A stretch of 39,978 bases of DNA, taken from assembly GCA_964537505.1 (NCBI GenBank), contig CAZICK010000032.1, forward strand, positions 1 through 39,978, written 5' to 3'. The notes below the pieces were generated by a model, which saw only the letters and a list, made by a program, of their open reading frames with translations, was not told the DNA's origin and searched no databases. Origin of the DNA: DAINBT01 sp036732785 (lineage in GTDB: Bacteria; Planctomycetota; Phycisphaerae; Sedimentisphaerales; SM23-30). Shown here piece by piece: positions 23,772 to 32,000 of this stretch. Position 1 is the stretch's first letter. Each line of letters starts with the position of its first letter. Made by a program: the position numbers and the translations under genes.

Positions 23772-25094
23772 CTATAGCTCTTTCCAGAATTTTTGTTCGG
23801 CCTTTTCGAATTTTTCGAAGCTGGTTTCCAGTTCGGTGATGATGGCGTCGATTTTTTTCTTATCGACCGGTATTTTCCCGCCGGTGGTTTCCAGTATTGT
23901 CTTTAATCGCAGTGAGGCGTTGTCGAGGCGTTCTGCGCCGGCGGCAAAGTCTCCGGCTGAGTCTATTAGACCCTGAATTTTCAATTCTTCCTTTTTGGGT
24001 TTATAGAGCAGTTTCCAGGGCGCCCGGTGGACATCACGACTGGCGAGCTTGAGATTGACACTGACTTCAGCAACATTCTGGATGAGCTGGTCGATGTTGT
24101 CCCGGTTGACCTGGATAGTGTCACTGGCCTGGCTGGAAAAGTCCTTCAGATTTGTCAATGCTATCTGGGCGGTATCGATGGCGGCATCAGCCTTGGCCAG
24201 GGATTGTTCAATCTGTTTTGTTATCGTCGGCAAATCATTTTCCAACTGTTCGGCGGTGTTCCTCAGCGATGTGACCATCTGCGTTACGTCTGTTTTATTG
24301 GTTTCTATCATTTCTTTGATCTGGGTCAAGCCGGTGTCAAGCTTATCCAGGGCTATATGCAACCTGGCCAACACGGCCATTTTATTGTCGGTGTCAAACT
24401 GAGTATTAATCTGCTCGGTAACATCCCCAAGCTGATCCAGGATCGAATGCACCTTGACCATAAGAGTTTGCTTCTGATCGTCGAGGGTAAATTGCCGATC
24501 TATTTTGGCAGTGAGCTGCTTGAGATTGTTCGCGGAGTGGGCCACCGATGCCATAATGGAATCGTCATTACCGCGGTCAACTTCGAACTTCAGGTGCGAT
24601 ACGAGGCTGTCAGGGTTATCAGGGTTAAACTCCCGCTTGATAGCTTCGGTCATACTGTCGGCCAGCGCCAATTTAACTGTTTGGCCATCCTGAACGAGAG
24701 TTCCCAGGCGGCCCAGATCGGTTATGGCCAGGATCGTTTGCCCGCCCAAAACGTTACTTTCCGGCACCAGTACACAGTCATGTCGTAAAGGATATTTTCG
24801 CGGAATCTTCATAGTAAAAAAGACCCAGACGTCTTCGTCGCCGGTTGAGTCAGGATCGAGTTTTTCGATTCGGGTATTAGTGACCTGTCCTATTTTGGCG
24901 CCGCCGAGATATACAGGACTGCCCCTCCTTAGTCCCCGCAGTCCCACCTTGTAAGGCAACTGCACGGTAATGCTGTGTTTGGCCGCGTACGCGTCCGGCC
25001 AGTCAGCCAGTGCCAGTACGATACATAACGTCAGCACCAGCACGACTATGACGGTTATTCCCACAGCTATCTCATTTCGTATTTTTTTTGCCAT
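23772..25094 (-). CDS. mlaD: MlaD-family (MCE domain) lipid transport protein
   Basis: A 440-residue substrate-binding component of an Mla/Mce lipid transporter, anchored in the inner membrane by one N-terminal segment (about 9-30). The MCE domain follows (VQLPYKVGLRGLRRGSPVYLGGAKIGQV, VPESNVLGGQTILAITDLG; about 43-145). The rest is a long coiled-coil region (about 170-340) that could form a periplasmic needle or tunnel, as in long MCE proteins, and makes it about twice the size of E. coli MlaD. GGAG precedes the ATG. It is the last gene of the operon, 34 bp after mlaF. Confidence 0.88.
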   Translation of the reverse strand: MAKKIRNEIAVGITVIVVLVLTLCIVLALADWPDAYAAKHSITVQLPYKVGLRGLRRGSPVYLGGAKIGQVTNTRIEKLDPDSTGDEDVWVFFTMKIPRKYPLRHDCVLVPESNVLGGQTILAITDLGRLGTLVQDGQTVKLALADSMTEAIKREFNPDNPDSLVSHLKFEVDRGNDDSIMASVAHSANNLKQLTAKIDRQFTLDDQKQTLMVKVHSILDQLGDVTEQINTQFDTDNKMAVLARLHIALDKLDTGLTQIKEMIETNKTDVTQMVTSLRNTAEQLENDLPTITKQIEQSLAKADAAIDTAQIALTNLKDFSSQASDTIQVNRDNIDQLIQNVAEVSVNLKLASRDVHRAPWKLLYKPKKEELKIQGLIDSAGDFAAGAERLDNASLRLKTILETTGGKIPVDKKKIDAIITELETSFEKFEKAEQKFWKEL

Positions 25095-25128
25095 AACTCC
25101 ACTTCCGTACTATTTCAATTTCAGCTTT

Positions 25129-25992
25129 TTATTTTGTCTGGAGCAGATCTTTTTCGTAATCGCCGTGCACTTTACGTTTAGCCAGCGGTCCTTCGGCATC
25201 GCCGCGGAGAAACTGACGTATCAGTTTATCTTGTTCGGTTGAAAGCTCTTCCAGTGCGGTATCGCGTAAAGTTTCGAATTCCTGCCTTGTTCCTGTCTTT
25301 AAGATTACACCTTTGTCTAACATGCACATACGGTCGGCGATATTAAAGGCCGAATCCATCTGATGGGTCACCACTACACTGGTCACATTAAGTTTACGGG
25401 TCAGATCGATGATTAACCGGTCGATCTGCGCGCCGGTAACCGGATCAAGGCCTGCGCCTGGTTCATCATAGAACAATATTTGCGGGTCCAGGGCGATTGC
25501 CCGGGCCAATCCGGCTCGTTTTTTCATGCCGCCACTTAATTGGGCGGGCATTTTATCGGCGTGGGCTCGCAATCCCACCAGTTCCAACTTAATTTTCACC
25601 ATAATCTCAATGGTGTTCGCGTCCAAAGCGGTATGCTCCCGCAGCGGCAAAGCCACGTTTTCGCCCACACTAAGCGAATTAATCAATGCCCCGGACTGAA
25701 ACAAAATTCCAAATCGTTTGCGTACTTCATTAAGTTGATGTTCGGCCATGGTGGTTATTTCCTGACCGAACATTTTGACGCTGCCGTCATCCGGCCGGAT
25801 CGAACCGACCAAATGGCGTAACAGGGTGCTTTTGCCGCAGCCGCTGCCTCCCATAATCACCATGATCTCACCCTGAAACACGTCAAGATCGATACCGCCC
25901 AGCACCTGCTGATCGGCAAAACTTTTGGTCAATCCGCGTATCTGTATAACAGCGGGTTTCGTCTGAGTTTTTTCGGTTGTGTTTGTCAGCAC
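25129..25992 (-). CDS. mlaF: MlaF-type ABC transporter ATPase
   Basis: A 287-residue ATP-binding subunit driving phospholipid movement. It has Walker A GGSGCGKST (48-56), a Q-loop region (FGILFQSGALINSLSVGENVALPL), signature LSGGMKKRAGLARAIAL and Walker B ILFYDEPGAGLDP, followed by the H-loop VVTHQMDSAF. The SGGMKKR signature and DEPGAGLDP form are characteristic of the MlaF/Mkl group. The frame starts with GTG at 25992; a later in-frame start is not excluded because the first residues are not conserved. The C-terminal tail (EDKLIRQFLRGDAEGPL type) is where E. coli MlaF contacts MlaB. mlaE ends 24 bp upstream. Confidence 0.92.
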   Translation of the reverse strand: MLTNTTEKTQTKPAVIQIRGLTKSFADQQVLGGIDLDVFQGEIMVIMGGSGCGKSTLLRHLVGSIRPDDGSVKMFGQEITTMAEHQLNEVRKRFGILFQSGALINSLSVGENVALPLREHTALDANTIEIMVKIKLELVGLRAHADKMPAQLSGGMKKRAGLARAIALDPQILFYDEPGAGLDPVTGAQIDRLIIDLTRKLNVTSVVVTHQMDSAFNIADRMCMLDKGVILKTGTRQEFETLRDTALEELSTEQDKLIRQFLRGDAEGPLAKRKVHGDYEKDLLQTK

Positions 25993-26016
25993 TGACCACT
26001 CACAGCAACATAGTTT

Positions 26017-26886
26017 CTATGTAAATAATCCATACGAATAGAAGATCACGGTGAAAACCACATCGGCTCCAATGACAGCGACTATACAGTAAACCACGGT
26101 GTTGGTTGTGGCCCGGCCTACGCCTTCACTGCCCTGCCATGGTTTGACCGTCAGACCCTGAAAGCAGGCAATCAACCCTATCAAAAGGCCAAACACTGCC
26201 GCTTTTATCAGCCCTGTGGCAAAACCGGTGATATCGACCGCATCTTTGGTCATCTGATAAAAAATGTCGGAATCGATTCCCAAATGGACCGATGTCATCC
26301 AGCCGCCGGCAATTATAACCACGTCGGCGATTACCGTCAGCAGTACCATCATTATCACCGTAGCCAACAACCTGGGTACGACCAGGAATCTCACGGGATT
26401 CAATGCCAGCGTCCGCAGGGCTTCGATTTCCTCAGCCATTACCATCGCACCCAGTTCGGCAGCGATACTGGCGCCGGCAAAACCGCCCAGTATGATAGCG
26501 GTCATCAATGGTCCAAGTTCACGGAAAGCCGCGATAGCATTGATTGTGGCAACCTGCTCTGCCTGACCAAACTCATCGAGCTTGGGAAACATCTGTAAGG
26601 GCATAATCACTCCGATCGCCAATTCTATCAGGACTACGATAGGAATAGCCCTTACTCCGACACGGACCATTTGGGTGATTAGCGATTCCCGGTCCAGCCG
26701 TACTGTCGGGGTGAACAGTCCCTTGGCTGTATTTTCCGCCGTTTCGCTCAGCAGCAGGTACATGCCACCGGCCATAGCGAAAATTCTTTTAGCCATCGCC
26801 AGTGTCGCCGCTCCCAACGACGCCAATGGGCTGACTAAGCCGGTTACCTTAACAGATCGATCTGGTTGTGGAGCTGACTGCTTCAT
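26017..26886 (-). CDS. mlaE: MlaE-type ABC transporter permease
   Basis: A 289-residue membrane permease of the MlaE/YrbE family. Core family motifs are VRVGVRAIPIVVLIELAIGVIM, ELGPLMTAIILGGFAGASIAAELG and MVMAEEIEALRTLALNPVRFLVVPR, with the EELGAM-like EQ loop recognised by the ATPase. At least five hydrophobic segments are visible. Its ATG shares one base with the stop of the STAS gene (TAATG), a strong sign of translational coupling between the two. Confidence 0.92.
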   Translation of the reverse strand: MKQSAPQPDRSVKVTGLVSPLASLGAATLAMAKRIFAMAGGMYLLLSETAENTAKGLFTPTVRLDRESLITQMVRVGVRAIPIVVLIELAIGVIMPLQMFPKLDEFGQAEQVATINAIAAFRELGPLMTAIILGGFAGASIAAELGAMVMAEEIEALRTLALNPVRFLVVPRLLATVIMMVLLTVIADVVIIAGGWMTSVHLGIDSDIFYQMTKDAVDITGFATGLIKAAVFGLLIGLIACFQGLTVKPWQGSEGVGRATTNTVVYCIVAVIGADVVFTVIFYSYGLFT

Positions 26887-27242
26887 TATGACAGGGCCTC
26901 TGCTTGGCTGTTATAGATTTGGAATAAGTTGTCCAGCCGGGAAATCTCAAACATACTTCGTACCCGCGGATGCAGTCCCACTAATTTTAACACTCGGTTG
27001 TCCCGGCGGGTCAATTGCAGCGCCTCCACCAACACCGCCAACCCACTTGAGTCCATGAATTCCACTTCGTTCATATCAATAATCACCATTGCCGGTTTTT
27101 CCTGTATGATTTCGAGCAGTTCGCCCCGCACATGGACGGAACAGTGCATGTCGATTTCTCCGGTAAGCGACAAAATAACAGTATCCCCGTGACGTTTGAT
27201 GTCCTTGACCACGTTCTGGAATTTATCTTTTTCGCCTGCCAT
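26886..27242 (-). CDS. STAS-domain protein (anti-sigma factor antagonist / MlaB-like)
   Basis: A 118-residue single STAS domain, either an anti-sigma-factor antagonist of the SpoIIAA/RsbV type or an MlaB-like Mla subunit. The phosphorylation loop DMNEVEFMDSSGLAVLVEAL keeps the DSSG serine pair (65-66), as in kinase-regulated antagonists. It overlaps mlaE by one base and is preceded 64 bp upstream by an RsbW-like kinase gene. In E. coli MlaB is a STAS protein that binds MlaF, so a dual position as transporter subunit and kinase target is plausible (inference). GAGG precedes the ATG. Confidence 0.88.
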   Translation of the reverse strand: MAGEKDKFQNVVKDIKRHGDTVILSLTGEIDMHCSVHVRGELLEIIQEKPAMVIIDMNEVEFMDSSGLAVLVEALQLTRRDNRVLKLVGLHPRVRSMFEISRLDNLFQIYNSQAEALS

Positions 27243-27306
27243 TGTAACCTCTCAACCTTTCGCCTTCGCTTGGGACAGCACCGGCTGACTTTGTTAGCGT
27301 TTCTTA

Positions 27307-27756
27307 TTATTCCCGCACATATTTGACCATCTGTAACTTCATGCCCCCACCGGATTCACAGGAATATTCTATTTCGTCCATTATCGACTTAATAATATGC
27401 ACTCCCAGTCCGCCCGGTCGTATATCATCCAGGTCTCTACTTTTGATACACGTCGGGTCCACCTGCTTACCGAAATCCCGCACTGTTATTTCCAGTCGTG
27501 CGGGCCTTCCATGACTTGAAGCAATCTGTCGAAATTGCATAATTATTGGCTCATCGCATGGACCGCCGTAACTATGTTGAATCACATTAGCCAGGGCCTC
27601 TTCCACTGCCAATGTCACCATATCCACATCTTTTTCGCTCAGGCCGACCATTTGAGCCATTCGATTGGTTGCCTGCCGCGCTATGCACAAAAATTGTGGA
27701 GACGCGTTCATTCGCAACTCAACCTGATTCGATGCTATTTTGCATTGACTGTTCAT
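27307..27756 (-). CDS. RsbW-like serine kinase / anti-sigma factor (HATPase_c_2)
   Basis: A 149-residue GHKL-fold ATP-binding protein of the RsbW/SpoIIAB group. The N-box is LAVEEALANVIQHSYGG, the G1 box region is KSRDLDDIRPGGLGVHIIKSIMDEIEY, and the final strand is GGGMKLQMVKY. Family members phosphorylate a STAS partner on Ser/Thr and bind a sigma factor or another client. The STAS gene is the next one downstream, which makes the pair a likely partner-switching module. No sigma-factor gene is seen nearby, leaving the client open. It starts 6 bp after the lipoprotein gene. Confidence 0.88.
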   Translation of the reverse strand: MNSQCKIASNQVELRMNASPQFLCIARQATNRMAQMVGLSEKDVDMVTLAVEEALANVIQHSYGGPCDEPIIMQFRQIASSHGRPARLEITVRDFGKQVDPTCIKSRDLDDIRPGGLGVHIIKSIMDEIEYSCESGGGMKLQMVKYVRE

Positions 27757-27762
27757 TTCGAC

Positions 27763-28155
27763 TCAATATTTCTCTTGATGCTCGGCAGCATTTGTATCGT
27801 AACGGTTCCAGGACACTGACTGAGTCTTTTTTTGGTTCAGTTCTTCCTGCCAGCGGGCGACGGCTTCGGCTCGACTGCCGGCATCCGCCTTAAAATCGTA
27901 ACCGAGATCGGTTCCGGTTATCCGCCGCAGTGACGCTATGGCGTAATATCGCACGGCCCGATCTTCGTCCTGCAGCAAATCTACTAAAGGCACCACGGCC
28001 GAGACGAGTTCATTCTCCCCGGCCAATTTGACCGCTTGTATTTTAAGTGCCGGATCACAACCTTCCAGGTCCGATAATTGGGGTTCTCGCCCATGCGGCG
28101 TACAGCCGGCCGACAATACCATTACCAAAAGCATTATCGGAATATAAAACCGCAT
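27763..28155 (-). CDS. HEAT-repeat lipoprotein
   Basis: About 130 residues from the ATG at 28155. MRFYIPIMLLVMVLSAGC is a complete lipoprotein signal with the lipobox LSAGC (Cys18), so the mature protein should be membrane-anchored. The mature part has HEAT-like helical repeats (LKIQAVKLAGENELVSAVVPLVDLLQDEDRAVRYYAIASLRRI). The frame is open to another ATG at 28194, which would add a basic extension. As first gene of the six-gene operon, 6 bp from the kinase gene, it may be an envelope scaffold or sensor for the Mla system (inference). Confidence 0.78.
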   Translation of the reverse strand: MRFYIPIMLLVMVLSAGCTPHGREPQLSDLEGCDPALKIQAVKLAGENELVSAVVPLVDLLQDEDRAVRYYAIASLRRITGTDLGYDFKADAGSRAEAVARWQEELNQKKTQSVSWNRYDTNAAEHQEKY

Positions 28156-28404
28156 TTTCAGCGGTCCAGCCTGTTTTTTTCTTTGTTGTATCATCGATCA
28201 ATCAACACTGAAAAAACACAATTTCTAAACACTATCAAATCCAGACAGACATAATCCGGACCAGTGTAATTGTCGGCTTTTCAATGACCGATCAATACCC
28301 ATAAAATCGACAAAACAGATAACAGAAAAGTGACCTGTTTGACTGATTTTTTTCGATTTTTCTGCTTGCCGACCATCTTTTCTGTGGCAACCGCCGGCGA
28401 AAAT

Positions 28405-28413
28405 TGTTATACT
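28405..28413 (+). promoter_or_regulatory. Extended -10 promoter of the small membrane protein gene, leaderless
   Basis: TGTTATACT is an extended -10 element (TGn at 28405-28407, TATACT at 28408-28413). The ATG at 28420 begins six bases after it, so transcription should start at or next to the A of the ATG. The -35 region is poor. Confidence 0.5.
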
Positions 28414-28419
28414 GTAGTT

Positions 28420-28785
28420 ATGAAAAGACGTAGAGAATTTGGCCCCAAAAAACAGAAAAACCGGTCTGCTCTAATAAAGTTTATCATTTTGGCCGCGATA
28501 GTCGCCGTGGTTGGTTCTGGATCGGCCTGTCTGATATATATGCTGATCGGTGAGCCGCCTGTCACTGCTGGGTCTGACCCTGTTCCGACCGAGACTGGTT
28601 CTGCTTCGCCCGGGAACGACACTTCAAAAGATATTTCGTTTCTCTACAGGCTGCCGGGACTGATCGCCATAGTTACCGCATTTGCAGTATTGGCTTTGCT
28701 GTTTTTTGGTATTCGGGCTTATTTGACAGGCGTACAGGTACGCCATGCCATGCTCAAGAGTCGAAAAAGACCAAAACCTTCCTAA
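28420..28785 (+). CDS. Small two-segment membrane protein of unknown function
   Basis: A 121-residue protein not recognised. It has a very basic N-terminus (MKRRREFGPKKQKNRS), a membrane segment at about 20-44 (ALIKFIILAAIVAVVGSG...), a Ser/Thr/Pro-rich loop of about 30 residues, a second segment at about 82-105 (LPGLIAIVTAFAVLALLFFGI) and a basic tail ending KSRKRPKPS. Both ends are predicted to be cytoplasmic. The frame is open from 28330, but promoter position and composition favour 28420. It is divergent from the Mla operon (225 bp apart) and convergent with the CotH array. Confidence 0.7.
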   Translation: MKRRREFGPKKQKNRSALIKFIILAAIVAVVGSGSACLIYMLIGEPPVTAGSDPVPTETGSASPGNDTSKDISFLYRLPGLIAIVTAFAVLALLFFGIRAYLTGVQVRHAMLKSRKRPKPS

Positions 28786-29025
28786 GCTGAGACAAACAGA
28801 CAGTGACGTGGAAGGCTGGTGGCCGTCTTGCGAAGGTCGTATCAATACAGGAATTATCATACCAATTGGGTACACATAAACCACAAGGCTTTACGATTGG
28901 TCCTGCCATGTATAACGATATCCACTGGGCATAACTTTGCGCACAAGCAACACGCAGGAAAACGTGCAACACGTAGAGCCGCGTAAGCGAAATCGCACAT
29001 CCTTGTCGGGCCTGAAAATCGAGTC

Positions 29026-32000
29026 TCACCCACCAGGGCTGGGTGTGGCGCTTTGCCAGTTGGCTACATCGTTGCCGTAGTCGCTCGGCACTTTACGCGT
29101 CAGCGACTGGCCGGTTCCGTCCGGTTCGGTGGGCCAGGGATCGTCGCCGACGGGATGTGAGCCGTCGCTGTAATTGATACGATCTACCTGGATGTAATAG
29201 CGGGTGAGACCTTCCAGATCGCCGGGCATTGACAACTCTATTTTCTCGCCGGCGTTATCCAGCTTACCCTCACCCCACTCGAATTTATCGCCCGGCACAC
29301 TACCGCCAAACTCAGATTCGAAAACAATCAAATTTTTCACCAGCAGTATTTTCTCACCGGCGTCCATCGTAGTACCCAGCGGGAAATCATACGTAATACC
29401 GCCGCTGTCGGTGAACCGCCACGGAACGTTGATTCCCTCAACGGGATACCATTTCTGCAACGTCACCGTCGAACCACTGATATTCAAAAGCTCCACATAC
29501 TCAGCGTCGCCTTCGGTTAGCGGATTGTACATAATCTCACTGATCACCACAGGACCAACCTTAGGATAAGCATTGGCCCATCCCGGGGTAGGCGAACTCA
29601 TCGCCACAAAATTAAAGGTGCCGGTACTCTTTTGATAGCGACCGAACGGCACATCAGCCTGCGAAGCGTCAAAGGCTTCCTCTTCACTGTATCCGGTTAG
29701 CACGCCACCCTGACCGGAGTTGAGATACAACGTCTCGCCGTTCTCACTCAGGGCAAATGGTACATTGGCCGGATCGGCCGGGTTGCCTATACCAAAGTGC
29801 AGGTTCTCATAGAAAACACAGTAATCGTAAGCGTCAATTGAAGTACCTTCCGGGATCGTATATTTCTTCAAATTATTGGCATCGTCACTGAGATACCAGC
29901 CGCCAATGTTGATGGGCGCGCCAGTAGTGTTGTACAACTCAATCCAGTCATAAGAATAAACCACGTTAGAATGGGCCAGCAATTCGTTAATCTTAATCGC
30001 GCCGAGTTCCGGAACCTGTCCGCTGTCATCTTCACCGGGCGAACCACCGATGGAAGCACTCGGCCGCCAGCCTGCCTTATCATCCCAACTCGTCAGATCG
30101 ACGTTGGTCGGATCCTTGATGGTCAGCGAGAACCCGATGCCGTCGGTGATCTCATACCAGCCGTCTTTGTAGTTAAATTCATGTATCGTTCGACCGATGG
30201 CATCGACAAGCTTAATCTTCTCTCCGGCATTGTCGAACAGACCGGTATATGGACCAAGTATTCCAACACCGGGCGGGATCGATGGTGCCACAGCCGCCAG
30301 GGCTGCTGGATCCTGGGCAACCAGCACGTACTCGCCCGCGGCCAGTTCATGAGACGGAAAAGTAAAGTCGATTCCATTAGTAAAGCGAACCAGCCCTATG
30401 TTGATTGTGTCAACACCAATGTTTTTCAACTCGATGTATTCGGCGTTGAGATCGGCGGGATTGTACATAATCTCGGTAATACGCAGATTCTCAACCACCG
30501 GCCCCACGGCAAAAACAGCCTCATTCAACGCGCTCCACGTACCGCCACTCTTTGCACGGGCCTTAAGACACGTGCTTTGGGTAAAGTTGATCGGAACGGT
30601 ATATACAATGGCGTGGGCAGTATTAATAGCCCCGCCGGGCAGTCTGGGGTCGGCCCCGTCAATGGTGTAATAGATCGTCCCTGTCGGAGCCGTAATCGAC
30701 ACCGGCACAGCCGGGGTTATCTCGCCGCCGTGCTGACTGAACGTTGGGGCGTTGATACTGGGGAAAACACCATCATTACGCATCTGCGTAAGAACTGTAT
30801 TGGTTCGAACAGGGGCCCAAGTGAATTTAATCCAGTCAACGGAGTCCTGGAAGGTAGTAGGAGTGTAAGTGAAATCGGGTGGGTAAGCATTCTCGATTGC
30901 AGTCTTTGCAACCTCGCACCATCGGGCGCATTCGGGGATAACTACTCTTTCTATGCGAGAAGCAAACTCGGTGAAATCGGCTTGAACCCGGGCAGGTGTG
31001 AGCATACCGCCATTAAAGAAGTGTTTCTGAGCGCGATCGCCCATTCTCACCTTGAATTCTGCGTGCACCTTTAATGAGTCATACAAGTCGGACGGTGCGC
31101 CGTTATCGGTAGTGTCGGCGTTCAATATGCGGAAAAGGAAATCGTTGTCCCACATAAAGAACTTCCATTTACCGCCTGGTTCGCGTTTTCGACCGGCAAC
31201 CCAGTTATGATCGCCATACCAGTCATGGTCATTTCCGCCATAGAAATTCAAAATCAAATAATCTATAAGGTTATCAATGTCTATATTTTCCTTCACTGAT
31301 TCCCAGTTGCCAAGATTCGCTTTCATATCAAGCCATGACTGTATCGTGCCATCCGGGTTAAAATCTCCCTCCATATAAACAAGACCGCCGCGGCCTTTCA
31401 CAATGTCATAATCTTCTTCTTCACCGCCCAGGTATTGAGACATATAATCAGCGGTTGGCCTTTCAAACATGTCATAAAGTCCCCGATAATTGCCATTTTG
31501 ATACATGTGCACAAATCTCCCGCGTAATGAGATGTGTCCCATTTCAAATTGTCGGTCATAGCAATAGCGGCCACGTGAATAGATTCCCCATGAAGTGTAG
31601 GCGCCGTAGAAAAGGGAATCATGGCTTCCGTTACGCAAAATGATCTGGTTGAAACTATCGGTGGCGTCATCTCCACCATAAGGGGTATCGCTAAACAGAT
31701 CGAACTCGAGCCGGCTTGGCCCGTAAATGTTCTTGAAGCTTACCCGCAAAGCTTGTTTTTCCCACACAGTATATTGTCTGCCGAAACGCTCGACCCCGGC
31801 ATTGGCCTGAAAACCTTTACTGCCGTCGGGGAAAATCATTTCGATTGAGACCGGCACTTCAGGCGGACTTTCAAGAGGATAGTCAGGGATGGTGTAAGGT
31901 GTCACCAGGGAGATAGTAGGAATCTCCAGCAGGGCATCATATATTTGCGGACCCCAAACGGGGTCTTGCGTTATGTCGGTCACCATATCGGGATGAGCGA

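Noticed and set aside
24027..24788. Long plus-strand open frame of 253 codons opposite mlaD.
   Set aside because: It is antisense to a well-supported coiled-coil gene, has no domain signature, and reflects codon bias on the opposite strand.
28859..28874. ATACC-AATT-GGGTA, resembling the RHH operator candidate at 12989.
   Set aside because: The spacing differs, it lies between two convergent genes and there is no promoter; probably chance.
29971..31074. Plus-strand open frame of 367 codons opposite CotH paralogue A, with a relative opposite paralogue B.
   Set aside because: Its similarity to the counterpart follows from the homology of the two sense genes; the protein has no recognisable domain.
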